A stretch of DNA of 64,000 nt from Teredinibacter franksiae (GCF_014218805.1 NZ_JACJUV010000004.1:1-64000), one strand, 5' to 3'. Shown: positions 54,464 through 63,594, numbered from the stretch's first letter. Numbers and translations: made by a program. Notes: a model not told the origin generated them from the letters alone.

Positions 54464-55912
54464 ATGGTTAATTCAGATTTAAACGGCTTGCCTGCAGCCC
54501 CAGCGAAAGCCAGCTACAGCACACGCCAGATAAGCACCAGTGCTGAATACAGCAGCACAAGCGTAAAACAAGAGGGTGGCCAGCAAACCACCGTAACGGC
54601 ACGTTTGTCTACCGCATACAGCTATACCGAAACCCGCTACACACCATCATCATCGAACCCAGTGGTTACCTATCAGGCACCACAAAATTTACCTGCGACT
54701 GAACAGCCCAATAGTCAGAGTGTTAATACGGGTGCTAACACTTCTGCGGGTTCCACCGGTGCGGTTGAAGCAAACCCCGTTGGTGAAAGCCAAAACCCCG
54801 GTGCAGCAACCATAGTAGCGTTTGTTGACCAGCGGCTCGCCACCGATGTGATTGACGGCTCAACAACAGAAGAGCTGCAATCACGCCTGCAAGCAGGGCT
54901 AGACGGCTTTATACAGGGCTATACCGAAGCCGTAGATCAACTTACCGAAATGGGCTTGTTTGAGGGGGATGTAAAAACAACCATTGAAGACATGTTCAAC
55001 CAAGTTATAGCGGGCATTGGCGAGCTTGCAGATAAATACGGGCTAGAAAACCCCGCTGCAGACATAGCGCTTTATGAAGCCCCAGCGCAAACCGCGAATC
55101 CATCGGGCGCAGCCCCAGTAGCGGAACAAGCCATTATTAGCACATCGCCCGTACAGGCCTTTGAGCCATACGTAGACGCCCTTACGGCCAATCAAGAAGC
55201 CGAAAACTTCAACACGCTCATAGCCCCCTCGCAAGATTTCTACGCACGTCTGGAAGAGGAGCAGTCTGAGAGCCGTCTGTACAGCTTAAGTTTGCGTACA
55301 CAAGATGGCGATGTTGTTACCATTCGCAGCTATTCCGACCAAGGCTCCCTGCAACGCTCTGGCGATGATGCAGGCGGCGGTGAATATGAAACCGATGCGC
55401 TACAGGATTTCCGTATTAGCGTTAACGGTGATCTCGATGCGGGCGAGATGAGCGCCATAACCGATTTACTCTCACAGCTTAACGATGTTGCCGATGAATT
55501 TTTCGAGGGTGATATTTATGAAGCCTACGAAAAAGCCCAGGACGTAGGGTTTAACGCCGAAGAAATTGCCCGTTTTTCACTGAATTTAAGCCAAGTTGAA
55601 TACAGTAGAATAGAGTCGGCTTACGGTTCTGTGGCGCAAGCGGATACCGAAAAGCTCAATCTCCGCGCAGACAACGTTAGCCAGAATCACAGTGAATCGG
55701 TATTTGATAACCCCGTTGGTCGCATGAGTGATTTCATTCAGCACCTAGACAACTTACGCAACGACTCCCACCGCAAAGGGTTCGAAGAGCGCGAACTCCC
55801 GGCAATGGCTGAATTTGTGGGAAGGCAAAAGCACGAACAGCATCCGCATTTCGACCAACTCAAACCCTTTGTTGGCGACATGATGGGCGCTTTGCGTAAC
55901 CTTCACACATAG
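54464..55912 (+). CDS. DUF5610 domain protein
   Basis: A 482-residue soluble protein. The first ~115 residues are low-complexity Ser/Thr/Gln. Residues ~115-195 match DUF5610 (LQSRLQAGLDGFIQGYTEAV, LTEMGLFEGDVKTTIEDMF). Residues ~265-345 form a beta-rich domain (YSLSLRTQDGDVVTIRSYS, DFRISVNGDLDAGEMSAI), and a charged tail ends the protein. There is no signal peptide. Function is unknown. The 176-bp gap before it may hold a promoter. Confidence 0.78.
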   Translation: MVNSDLNGLPAAPAKASYSTRQISTSAEYSSTSVKQEGGQQTTVTARLSTAYSYTETRYTPSSSNPVVTYQAPQNLPATEQPNSQSVNTGANTSAGSTGAVEANPVGESQNPGAATIVAFVDQRLATDVIDGSTTEELQSRLQAGLDGFIQGYTEAVDQLTEMGLFEGDVKTTIEDMFNQVIAGIGELADKYGLENPAADIALYEAPAQTANPSGAAPVAEQAIISTSPVQAFEPYVDALTANQEAENFNTLIAPSQDFYARLEEEQSESRLYSLSLRTQDGDVVTIRSYSDQGSLQRSGDDAGGGEYETDALQDFRISVNGDLDAGEMSAITDLLSQLNDVADEFFEGDIYEAYEKAQDVGFNAEEIARFSLNLSQVEYSRIESAYGSVAQADTEKLNLRADNVSQNHSESVFDNPVGRMSDFIQHLDNLRNDSHRKGFEERELPAMAEFVGRQKHEQHPHFDQLKPFVGDMMGALRNLHT

Positions 55913-55975
55913 CGCTAATGTACGTGTGGTGTTGTAAACTATGGCGATCTTAGCTTAAAAGTCGTTGCTTTCAGC

Positions 55976-56206
55976 ATGCCTGCACTCATTCTTTACACAA
56001 CACTTGGTTGCCATTTGTGCGAACAAGCTCAAACGATTATTGGCCGTACCCAGGCCACCTTTAAGCTAATCGATATTGCAGACGATGAAACCTTGGTTGA
56101 AACCTACGGGGTGCGCATACCCGTGGTAAAAAACAGCGCCAACGGAAAAGAAATTGGCTGGCCGTTCAACCAACTCGAATTTCAACGCTGGCTCCAAACA
56201 CCGTAA
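55976..56206 (+). CDS. Glutaredoxin-like thiol protein (DUF836)
   Basis: A 76-residue thioredoxin-fold protein of the glutaredoxin-like DUF836 type. The active site is TTLGCHLCEQA and the cis-Pro is in GVRIPVVK. Only one A is shared between its TAA stop and the ATG of the AlkB-like gene, so the two are coupled. A redox role for the neighbouring dioxygenase is possible but not known. Confidence 0.85.
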   Translation: MPALILYTTLGCHLCEQAQTIIGRTQATFKLIDIADDETLVETYGVRIPVVKNSANGKEIGWPFNQLEFQRWLQTP

Positions 56207-56871
56207 TGCAGTCAGACCTTTTCGGTACAACCCCTCCAACACCAGCATCGCAACAAAAACGTATTGCGCTCTCAGAAGGTGCTGAAGCGCTTTATATCCC
56301 CGCATGGTTAGCACCACAAAAAGCAGCTCAGCTGTTCCATGTATTAACCGAAGAGCTTCAGTGGTCGCAACCCAACATACGTATTTCGGGCAATAATCTA
56401 CCCATACCCAGGCTGCAAAGTTGGTTTGGCGATGAGGGTGCGGTTATGCGCTATTCGGGGAAAGCCTTCTGCCCACAACCATGGCACCCGGCGTTGTTAA
56501 CGATACGCGAAAGCATAGAGCTCGCATTAGCGACAAAATTTAATAGCGTACTGGTGAACTTATACCGCGATGGCCAAGACAGTGTTGGCTGGCATGCCGA
56601 TGACGAAAAAGAACTTGGCACTAACCCCGTTATTGCTTCGCTAAGCTTAGGTGAGCGCCGTCGATTTATCCTAAAGCCAAAGCAAATGTTAGTTTGCGAA
56701 CAGCCGAATTTAAGCGCAACTCGAATAACTCTTGAGCTGGGCCACGGTGACTTGCTCGCGATGCTCGGAAGCTGTCAGGCAGGGTGGCAGCATGCAGTAC
56801 CGAAAACACAAAAAAATGTAGGTGAAAGAATAAACCTTACGTTCCGTAATGTGAGGAAACTCACAAACTAA
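56206..56871 (+). CDS. AlkB-like 2-oxoglutarate/Fe(II)-dependent dioxygenase
   Basis: A 221-residue AlkB-family repair enzyme that reverses alkyl damage on nucleic-acid bases. Iron ligands are HAD in VGWHADDEKELG and His in GWQHAVPKT; the 2-oxoglutarate Arg pair is in RINLTFRNVR. It is closer to the AlkB2/ALKBH2-3 type (SLGERRRFILKPK) than to E. coli AlkB. It overlaps the glutaredoxin-like gene by one base. Confidence 0.9.
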   Translation: MQSDLFGTTPPTPASQQKRIALSEGAEALYIPAWLAPQKAAQLFHVLTEELQWSQPNIRISGNNLPIPRLQSWFGDEGAVMRYSGKAFCPQPWHPALLTIRESIELALATKFNSVLVNLYRDGQDSVGWHADDEKELGTNPVIASLSLGERRRFILKPKQMLVCEQPNLSATRITLELGHGDLLAMLGSCQAGWQHAVPKTQKNVGERINLTFRNVRKLTN

Positions 56872-57146
56872 TCAGCAATGATAATCGATCTCAGCATTTA
56901 TTATTAGTGTGTTTATTTTGGTGCCAAACTCGCGGCTCAAATAGTCGTTTTACCCGCCCAGCGGTCGCGAGAATACTGGGAAGTTAATAAAGCGTGTGGT
57001 AGATTGTCGCAACTCACAGGTTCAAACCGACCGGTTTGCAGAATTCCGGTTGTGCACACTGTTTATTTTCCGAAAGCAGTTCCTTGATACCATAATTAAC
57101 CGGGCGTTTTACACGTATTACTCGGTATAAAAGCGGGGAAAAATAG

Positions 57147-57800
57147 GTGACAAGAATATTGGTCGCAGACGACCACGATTTAGTGCGTATGGGGATTGTA
57201 CGCATGCTTCAGGATGTAGACGGATTTGAAGTGGTAGGTGAAGCTAAAACGGGCGAAGAAGCTGTAAGTTTGGCTCGTGAATTAAAGCCAGAAATAGTAT
57301 TGATGGATGTGAAAATGCCCGGTATAGGTGGCATGGAAGCAACACGTAAAATACTTGCTGCCTGCGAAGCGACAAAAGTTATTGCCGTTACTGCACTCTC
57401 CGACGAATTATTTCCCGAACGCCTTATGAAAGCAGGGGCCTCTGGTTACGTTACTAAAGGGTCTGGTTTCGACGAAATAGTCGATGCCGTACATTCTGTG
57501 CTAACCGGCAACCTCTACATGAGCAGCAGTGTTGCTCAGCAAATAGCGCTTAGAAACTTTTCAGGTAATAAAGGCGATTCCTCGCCCTTCGAAAGGTTGT
57601 CTGAACGCGAGCTGCAAACCGCCATAATGATAGCCAACGGATCAAAAGTTCAGGGAATTGCAGAATCTTTTTGTGTAAGCCCTAAAACGGTGAACAGTTA
57701 TCGTTACCGAATATTCGATAAATTAAGCATAAATAGTGACGTGGAATTGGCTCTGCTCGCGGTTAAATACAAAATTCTGGATGTAGACAGTCTTACCTGA
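57147..57800 (+). CDS. gacA: GacA/UvrY-type response regulator
   Basis: A 217-residue regulator with a receiver domain (phospho-acceptor Asp54 in VLMDVKMPG) and a LuxR-type HTH ([38 protein letters not shown]). In this family it drives transcription of CsrB/RsmY-type small RNAs. Start GTG 57147 follows GGGG. The order gacA-uvrC-pgsA is conserved in pseudomonads and relatives. The gene is 7 bp ahead of uvrC. Confidence 0.93.
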   Translation: MTRILVADDHDLVRMGIVRMLQDVDGFEVVGEAKTGEEAVSLARELKPEIVLMDVKMPGIGGMEATRKILAACEATKVIAVTALSDELFPERLMKAGASGYVTKGSGFDEIVDAVHSVLTGNLYMSSSVAQQIALRNFSGNKGDSSPFERLSERELQTAIMIANGSKVQGIAESFCVSPKTVNSYRYRIFDKLSINSDVELALLAVKYKILDVDSLT

Positions 57801-57807
57801 GAACCCC

Positions 57808-59673
57808 GTGGCCGATAACAAGCATCCTTCGGAAGAAAGCTGTGACAACACGGCTACAGCCTTCGACCACAAATCCTTCCTAAAGAACCTCACCCGAAAA
57901 CCCGGCGTTTATCAAATGTACGATAAGTCCGGCGATATTTTGTACGTGGGTAAAGCAAAAAACCTGAAAAACCGGGTAACGAGTTATTTCCGTAATGCCG
58001 GCCTAACCACAAAAACCATCGCACTGGTTAGCCGTATTAATACAATCGAAATTACCGTGGCGCCCAGCGAAGCAGAAGCGCTAGTACTTGAACATAACCT
58101 CATTAAAACGCAAAAGCCGCCGTTTAATATTCTGCTACGCGACGACAAATCATTTCCGTATATATTTTTGTCCGAGGGTGATACTCACCCGCGCCTATCG
58201 CTACACCGGGGAAGCAAAAAGAAAAAGGGCCGCTACTTTGGTCCATACCCAAATGTTAGCGCTGTCAGAGAAAGTTTGAATTTTTTACAGAAAACATTCG
58301 GTGTGCGTCAATGCGAAGACAGTGTGTACCGCAATCGAACACGGCCTTGCTTGCTTTTCCAAATAGACCGCTGCTCCGGCCCCTGCGTAGACAACATTAG
58401 CAAAGAAGATTACGCGCAGGATGTAAACCAAACAGCACTTTTTTTAGACGGCAAAAGCGACACACTACACAGCGCCTTAGCAACCGCGATGGAGCAAGCT
58501 TCCGAAAAACTGCAGTTTGAGCAGGCCGCGCTCTACCGTGATCGCATTACATCGTTACGACAGGTTCAGGCCCAACAGGTAATGGAAGCCGGTTATCGCA
58601 ATATGGACGTTATAGCCTGTGCAATTGCACCGGGCGGTATATGCGTTCATGTTCTTTTTGTTCGCCAGGGCAGGGTAGTCGGCAGCAAAAATTATTACCC
58701 AAAAGACAAACTGGAAAACACGGAACCCGGTGTGCTCAGCGCATTTGTTGGCCACTTTTACTTGGGGGGCAGCGCCATGGATGTTCCCCCCTATGTCGTG
58801 CTTAGCCACGCCATAAACGATAACGAAACCGTGTGCGACGCCATAAAATTGCATTCAGGCAAGCCCATAAAAATCACCTCCAATGTGCGCACCTACCGCG
58901 CCAAATGGCTAGCCATGGCCCTACAGGCCGCACGTTTAAATCTACAGTCGCGGCTGAATAACGCCAAAACATTACAGCAGCGTTTTGAAATGTTACAAAA
59001 CGCACTGCAAAGCGACGAAACCCCCAACCGCATTGAATGCTTTGATATTAGCCACAGCAGTGGCGAAAGTACCGTGGCGTCTTGCGTTGTTTTTGACCAA
59101 ACCGGGCCACTAAAATCCGATTATCGGCGCTTCAACATAGAAGGTATTCAAGCTGGCGACGATTATGCTGCAATGGAGCAGGCACTTAATCGGCGTTACT
59201 CAAGGCTACAAAAAGAGAGTAAACCACTGCCATCGTTGCTACTTATAGACGGCGGTAAAGGTCAGCTTTCTAAGGCAACGAGCGTACTCCACGAACTGGG
59301 TATTCAAGAAATCGATATAATTGGTGTAGCCAAGGGCACAACACGCAAAGCCGGGTTTGAAACACTCATAAAGCCCAACGGTAGTGAACTTGTGCTCGAA
59401 AGCGATAACCCTGCGCTACACCTTATTCAGCAAGTGCGCGACGAGGCTCACAGGTTTGCCATTACAGGCCATAAACAGCGCCGCGATGTAAAGCGCCGTA
59501 CATCCACACTGGAAAATATACCCGGCGTAGGGCCAAAACGCCGCAAAGAGTTACTTACCCACTTTGGTGGCCTGCAAGAGGTTATGCGCGCGAATGTGGA
59601 TGACCTTGCAAAGGTACCCGGTATCAGTAAAAAAATGGCTGAAGAGGTTTACAGCGCACTCCACAGTGAGTAA
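57808..59673 (+). CDS. uvrC: Excinuclease ABC subunit UvrC
   Basis: A 621-residue nucleotide-excision endonuclease. The GIY-YIG domain (KPGVYQMYDKSGDILYVGKA) cuts 3', the Cys cluster and UVR segment (residues ~200-240) follow, the RNase-H-like domain has ECFDISHSSGESTVAS and DGGKGQLSKA for the 5' cut, and two HhH motifs end the protein (ENIPGVGPKRRKELLTHFG). Start GTG 57808 is the only one that fits. Confidence 0.96.
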   Translation: MADNKHPSEESCDNTATAFDHKSFLKNLTRKPGVYQMYDKSGDILYVGKAKNLKNRVTSYFRNAGLTTKTIALVSRINTIEITVAPSEAEALVLEHNLIKTQKPPFNILLRDDKSFPYIFLSEGDTHPRLSLHRGSKKKKGRYFGPYPNVSAVRESLNFLQKTFGVRQCEDSVYRNRTRPCLLFQIDRCSGPCVDNISKEDYAQDVNQTALFLDGKSDTLHSALATAMEQASEKLQFEQAALYRDRITSLRQVQAQQVMEAGYRNMDVIACAIAPGGICVHVLFVRQGRVVGSKNYYPKDKLENTEPGVLSAFVGHFYLGGSAMDVPPYVVLSHAINDNETVCDAIKLHSGKPIKITSNVRTYRAKWLAMALQAARLNLQSRLNNAKTLQQRFEMLQNALQSDETPNRIECFDISHSSGESTVASCVVFDQTGPLKSDYRRFNIEGIQAGDDYAAMEQALNRRYSRLQKESKPLPSLLLIDGGKGQLSKATSVLHELGIQEIDIIGVAKGTTRKAGFETLIKPNGSELVLESDNPALHLIQQVRDEAHRFAITGHKQRRDVKRRTSTLENIPGVGPKRRKELLTHFGGLQEVMRANVDDLAKVPGISKKMAEEVYSALHSE

Positions 59674-59783
59674 CGTGCAACCCGACGCTAGCGTGAAGTT
59701 GTGCTTGCCTGTTTTGTTGCCAAACGGCCCAGCTTCTAACCTAATCGATTACTCCATAGCCGTTCGAGCCAGTTACAAACCTC

Positions 59784-60368
59784 ATGTTTAATATTGCCAA
59801 CCAGCTAACCCTTATTCGTATTGTCTTTATTCCATTGCTGGTGGTTATCTACTACACGCCCTTCGAATGGCGCTTTTTAGCCTCTGCAGCACTGTTTGGT
59901 CTAGCGGGTATAACCGACGCTCTAGACGGCTACATAGCACGCAAATACAACTTAACCACACCCTTTGGCGCCTTCCTAGACCCGGTAGCCGACAAGCTAA
60001 TGGTTGCCGTAGCGCTGGCGGTGCTAATAGAGAGCCATAGCAATATCTGGTTCACACTGCCGGCTACCGTCATTATATGTCGCGAAATCGTTATCTCCGC
60101 CCTAAGGGAGTGGATGGCCGAACTCGGTGAGCGCGCAACGGTAGCGGTTTCGGTAGTGGGTAAAATCAAAACCACCCTGCAAATTATCGCCATAGTGGTG
60201 TTGTTAATGGTTAACCCCAAGGGGTACCCCCTTATCAATACAGTGGGTTACGTCGCCATATATGCCGCCGCCATCCTTACCCTGTGGTCCATGTTTGTAT
60301 ACTTAAAAGCCGCCTGGCCCACATTGAAGGGCCATAGCGAGACAGACGAAGAAAAAGGCGACACCTAA
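59784..60368 (+). CDS. pgsA: CDP-diacylglycerol-glycerol-3-phosphate 3-phosphatidyltransferase PgsA
   Basis: A 194-residue membrane enzyme for phosphatidylglycerol phosphate. The CDP-alcohol phosphotransferase motif DALDGYIARKYNLTTPFGAF...DPVADKL is complete (DG-x2-AR-x8-G-x3-D-x3-D). About five TM helices are present. It stands 110 bp after uvrC, in the usual gacA-uvrC-pgsA-tRNA order. Confidence 0.95.
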   Translation: MFNIANQLTLIRIVFIPLLVVIYYTPFEWRFLASAALFGLAGITDALDGYIARKYNLTTPFGAFLDPVADKLMVAVALAVLIESHSNIWFTLPATVIICREIVISALREWMAELGERATVAVSVVGKIKTTLQIIAIVVLLMVNPKGYPLINTVGYVAIYAAAILTLWSMFVYLKAAWPTLKGHSETDEEKGDT

Positions 60369-60518
60369 ACAAAGCGAGCCAGCTTCAAAATTGGCACTCA
60401 AGCCACTGTATTAAAAGAAAAAAGCTCAATTCGGGCTAGGATTCCTAAAACGATTCCATTACAATTCGCAGCCCTTGAATAGCGTGCCAGTTAAGCGCAG
60501 AACGGCAAGGCAAGAAAA

Positions 60519-60534
60519 CCTTGGTAAACCAAGG
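60519..60534 (+). repeat. Perfect hairpin ahead of the tRNA-Cys array
   Basis: CCTTGGT and ACCAAGG form a 7-bp stem with a two-base loop in the divergent first unit of the array. It has no T run and is not an ordinary terminator. Confidence 0.4.
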
Positions 60535-60555
60535 CGGCAAAGATAGAAAGCGCAC

Positions 60556-61134
60556 GGGATGCAATCCAGTGCAGAACCGCTGGGTAAGTGGCACATAGCC
60601 TAAAATTACCCCGCGATAGGAAGGCACACACCTTCAGCAAGATTAAGGCGCGATGTTTTAAAGCAAAGCGCAGAGCCCGAAGGGCGACACACCTTTAGGT
60701 GTAAAAACAAAAAGCCACTGGATGCAATCCAGTGCAGAACCGCTGGGTAAGTGGCACATAGCCTAAAATTACCCCGCAACCGAAGGGGTAGAACCTTCAG
60801 CAAGATTAAGGCGCGATGTTTTAAAGCAAAGCGCAGAGCCCGAAGGGCGACACACCTTTAGGTGTAAAAACAAAAAGCCACTGGATGCAATCCAGTGCAG
60901 AACCGCTGGGTAAGTGGCACATAACCTAAAATTACCCCGCGATAGGAAGGCACACACCTTCAGCAAGATTAAGGCGCGATGTTTTAAAGCAAAGCGCAGA
61001 GCCCGAAGGGCGACACACCTATAGGTGTAAAACAAATAGCCACTGGATGCAATCCAGTGCAGAACCGCTGGGTTAGTGGCACATAGCCTAAAATTACCCC
61101 GCAACCGAAGGCATAGAACCTTCAGCAAGATTAA
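60556..61134 (+). repeat. 163-bp tandem array of tRNA-Cys-like units
   Basis: Copies start with GGCGCGAT at 60647, 60810 and 60973 (period 163), and the real tRNA-Cys starts with the same bases at 61135 (period 162). A divergent partial unit begins at about 60556. Each unit repeats the tRNA 5' end and AGCAAAGCG, then an insert, then a hairpin CACTGGAT-GCA-ATCCAGTG that imitates the GCA anticodon arm, then a shared 3' segment ending TTCAGCAAGATTAA. No T-arm or CCA end is present. Minus-strand frames here are by-products of the repeat. Confidence 0.92.
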
Positions 61135-61208
61135 GGCGCGATAGCAAAGCGGTTATGCACTGGATTGCAAATCCACGTAGGCCGGTTCGACTCCGGCTCG
61201 CGCCTCCA
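61135..61208 (+). tRNA. tRNA-Cys (GCA)
   Basis: GGCGCGA pairs with TCGCGCC in the acceptor stem, followed by T and an encoded CCA. The anticodon loop reads TTGCAAA with GCA, and the T-loop GGTTCGACTCC is standard. It ends at 61208. It stands at the 3' end of the tRNA-like array and before tRNA-Leu, as in the pseudomonad gacA-uvrC-pgsA-tRNA cluster. Confidence 0.96.
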
Positions 61209-61252
61209 ATTTTCAAAAGCAGGCTAGTTAAGTCAGTTCTTGAAGCAGTAAG

Positions 61253-61303
61253 TAGGGCACCAAACCTACTATAAAAAATATGCCTCCCTATAAGCCTAGG
61301 GTG
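61253..61303 (+). repeat. First copy of the tRNA-Leu leader duplication
   Basis: The segment beginning TAGGGCACCAAACCTACTAT is repeated 141 bp later at 61394-61445, immediately upstream of and into tRNA-Leu. The first copy runs into GCCTAGGGTGGT, a damaged version of the tRNA-Leu 5' end. This is the same arrangement as the tRNA-Cys array on a smaller scale. Confidence 0.88.
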
Positions 61304-61393
61304 GTCGACTGCATGGATGCAGGAGGTAGAGCAACGCAGGACGCAGTTGCCGAGGAATTGGTCCAGTGCGAAGCGCTGGTAAAAATGCTTCAG

Positions 61394-61445
61394 TAGGGTA
61401 CCAAACCTACTATAAAAAATATGCCTCCCTATTAAGCCCGGGTGG
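61394..61445 (+). repeat. Second copy of the tRNA-Leu leader duplication
   Basis: This copy differs from the one at 61253-61303 by a few bases and ends inside the genuine tRNA-Leu (GCCCGGGTGGT). Confidence 0.88.
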
Positions 61446-61522
61446 TGGAATTGGTAGACACAGGAGACTTAAAATCTCCCGACAGCAATGTCGTAGCGGT
61501 TCAAGTCCGCTCCCGGGCACCA
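61436..61522 (+). tRNA. tRNA-Leu (TAA)
   Basis: An 87-base class II tRNA. The acceptor GCCCGGG pairs with CCCGGGC, the anticodon loop is CTTAAAA (TAA), a long variable arm CCCGACAGCAATGTCGT is present, and CCA is encoded at 61520-61522. The D-loop and T-loop (GGTTCAAGTCC) are normal. tRNA-Leu genes are frequent integration sites; no repeat of its 3' end was seen within the window. Confidence 0.97.
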
Positions 61523-61698
61523 CTACCTACAAAGCTTTCAGGATCTAAGCTCGTTTCATTGGATGGCCTTGAAAAGCAATAGTAGACTTATAGTAGACGT
61601 TTGTTGCTAGACGAATATCCCTTTGACAACCTCTTAGTGCCCCACCTTTTGACGGCTGCTTTATATTAAATCACCACGTCAAACTAGGAGCGATCACA

Positions 61699-62001
61699 AT
61701 ATCCTTAACACCCACCACTGAATCAGCAACGTCGTCCACACCTCTGAAAAAACCAAATAAACAAGCTTTTGAGCTATCGGACGAAATAGACGAATTAATC
61801 TTTGATATAAAAGCTCAGCTTACTGTTCTTATGGACTGTGGGCACAATGCAGCGCGCGCCAAAGATGGGGGGAACGAAGGCTTTTTATCCGGTGATGCAA
61901 TAATGGGAGTGCTGGCGTTAGCCGTTAAAATGCTGGATGAAGTGAGTATAAAATCACAAAGCTTATGGAGGATTAAAACACTGCATAAAGAGCCTAATTA
62001 G
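61699..62001 (+). CDS. Small soluble protein frame without a standard start codon
   Basis: A frame of 100 codons reads through to TAG at 61999-62001. AGGAG at 61686-61690 is a good ribosome site whose downstream codon is ATA at 61699 (SLTPTTESATSSTPLKKPN follows). The next ATG (61831) would leave 56 residues. The body is amphipathic helix (DEIDELIFDIKAQLTVLMDCG; FLSGDAIMGVLALAVKMLDEV). It resembles small Pseudomonas-type DUF proteins with a Pro/Thr-rich N-terminus, but I cannot name it. The ATA may be a rare start or a mutated ATG. Confidence 0.5.
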   Translation: MSLTPTTESATSSTPLKKPNKQAFELSDEIDELIFDIKAQLTVLMDCGHNAARAKDGGNEGFLSGDAIMGVLALAVKMLDEVSIKSQSLWRIKTLHKEPN

Positions 62002-62499
62002 CTCGAGACTGAGATTTTTATCTGGAGATTAAAATTTCTAGGCCTGCATATGAGCTATGCGAGCGCTAGTTAAGGTGCTGCACGTGAGGGTTGCGGAGAT
62101 TTGAAATAAGGGGCGAAATGCCCCTTATTTAATCTAGCTAAAATGAAAAGCTTAGCTGATTCGGAAAGCTTCGGTAATGCGAGCAAACATTTTCCCATTT
62201 GCCGTAGCGAAATCGGATATACGCACTCACGAAAACCGGCTTTGATTTATCTTGCCTAAGCATGATTCAATCTCCAACCTAGAAGGGTTGGGAGACCGGT
62301 TCAAGCGCCAACAAAGCGCGCCTGGATTGAAAAGCTGCACTACAAGTGTCATACTTAACTTGCACTAACTATGCGCGGCCCACTAAAGCACGGCCTCCAC
62401 GACTCTAGCGTGGATATCGTAGGGTCATCATCCTGGGCCCCCCCACGGGGCCTAAGGAATCTGCTTACCGGTGTCTACGCCCACCAGGTTATCTTCTCA
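62002..62499. other. Intergenic region of the accessory segment
   Basis: About 500 bp without a gene. Besides the terminator at 62104-62130 there are small hairpins, for example CCACG/CGTGG near 62397-62413 and a G/C-rich GGGCCCCCCC block near 62436-62450. Nothing else is recognised. Confidence 0.45.
62104..62130. terminator. Strong bidirectional-type terminator hairpin
   Basis: AAATAAGGGGC (62104-62114) and GCCCCTTATTT (62120-62130) form an uninterrupted 11-bp stem with loop GAAAT and A/T-rich outer ends. It would end transcripts from the small frame at 61699 or, less likely, from the DUF5343 gene. Confidence 0.75.
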
Positions 62500-63207
62500 T
62501 TACTCATCCTCCAGCCCGTAGAATTCATTTAGAATGAACACTGCCATTCTTACCGCTTTTTTTGCTTCTCCTGGCTCTAATTCAGCAGGAAAATAAATTA
62601 CACCGTCTTCCATTCCTCGAAGTGGAACAGTTATACGCTCCATATTTTCGGGGATTTGATCAGTTAGCTCCGTTGTGCTGGCTGCGTCAGCCTGACCGAT
62701 TTGCTGGTCAGCCGCCTTTGTTTTTGATTTACGCTTCCCATTTCCCGCAGTTCTGACTGGCGCAGGGGCTTTGACGTACTTTGATACTTCTATCCCCGCT
62801 TCATCACAGGCTGAGATTAAGAAGGACATACACTTGGTTATAGTGCTACCACTAGCACCAGCGCCCTTAATTCGTTCGACAACTTTTTCTGTGGTTGTGT
62901 TTTTTATATCAAACTCCGGGTCTGACAAAAAATCATAGTGCGAAATAATAATTTCGTTCAGTGTCTTACTGTAATCAATGTCAGGGGTGGTTAACTTCTC
63001 AAGCATTGCGGTAGGTTCGTCGTCACCGTTAATTAAGCCTAAGGAACGCAATGATGCGGCCATAGTCGCTTTGCCTGAGTTTGAGCCAGGCAAAATAGTG
63101 CGCGTTATGTGCGTTGGCATCCCGTGCTCACGCAACTCATTGATAAAATTACTAAAACTCTTATAAGTGACATAAGGTGGAGGTGTCTTTTTGTCAGTTT
63201 TTTCCAT
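62500..63207 (-). CDS. DUF5343 domain protein
   Basis: A 235-residue protein. Residues ~8-140 match DUF5343 (PPPYVTYKSFSNFINELREHG, then SGKATMAASLRSLGLIN), a helical domain with winged-helix character found in mobile and accessory regions. Residues ~150-185 are a charged Lys/Ala linker (GKRKSKTKAADQQ). Residues ~190-235 form a short beta/alpha end reading RITVPLRGMEDGVIYFPAEL. No enzymatic motif is seen. A palindromic operator candidate lies 59-83 bp upstream. Role is unknown; DNA binding or regulation is possible. Confidence 0.8.
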   Translation of the reverse strand: MEKTDKKTPPPYVTYKSFSNFINELREHGMPTHITRTILPGSNSGKATMAASLRSLGLINGDDEPTAMLEKLTTPDIDYSKTLNEIIISHYDFLSDPEFDIKNTTTEKVVERIKGAGASGSTITKCMSFLISACDEAGIEVSKYVKAPAPVRTAGNGKRKSKTKAADQQIGQADAASTTELTDQIPENMERITVPLRGMEDGVIYFPAELEPGEAKKAVRMAVFILNEFYGLEDE

Positions 63208-63265
63208 AGTTAATAGCCTCTGAAACCATTCAACATTTTGGTCATAGGGCTATTCTAACGAAAAA

Positions 63266-63290
63266 CACAGAAAACACAAACATTTCTGTG
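63266..63290. promoter_or_regulatory. Palindromic operator candidate before DUF5343 gene
   Basis: CACAGAAA (63266-63273) and TTTCTGTG (63283-63290) are perfect inverted arms with a nine-base spacer; a third direct copy ACACAGAA follows at about 63296-63303. The set sits 59 bp upstream of ATG 63207 on the minus strand, where a promoter would be expected. Confidence 0.5.
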
Positions 63291-63594
63291 CGTAAACACA
63301 GAATATGTTTCGCGAATGTTTTCGCGCGGATTTTGATGGGGATGTTGTAAGAGTTTTATGTATTACAAATAAACCGATAAGTATGTGTGTCCTACGGAAT
63401 TCATATCCAGATTCTAACTCGGGTGTTGCCGTGTATTTTTATTTACTCTTCCCGCTTGGCACCAGCTCTATCAACCAAAGTTATAGGGCGGTGTAACCGT
63501 ACGGTAGCTACTCCGGGGGTAAATTAATTCCGCTTATTTCGGTCAGGTTTCTCGCTTGGTTCGGTTAGAATTCCCGGTCGGTAAATAAGGAGGG

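Noticed and set aside
60445..61128. Minus-strand frames in the tRNA-Cys array
   Set aside because: They are the reverse reading of the 163-bp repeat, with no ribosome site and repeated identical peptides.
60556..61134. CRISPR array
   Set aside because: The units are 163 bp with no short repeat and unique spacers; they are near-identical throughout and derive from tRNA-Cys.
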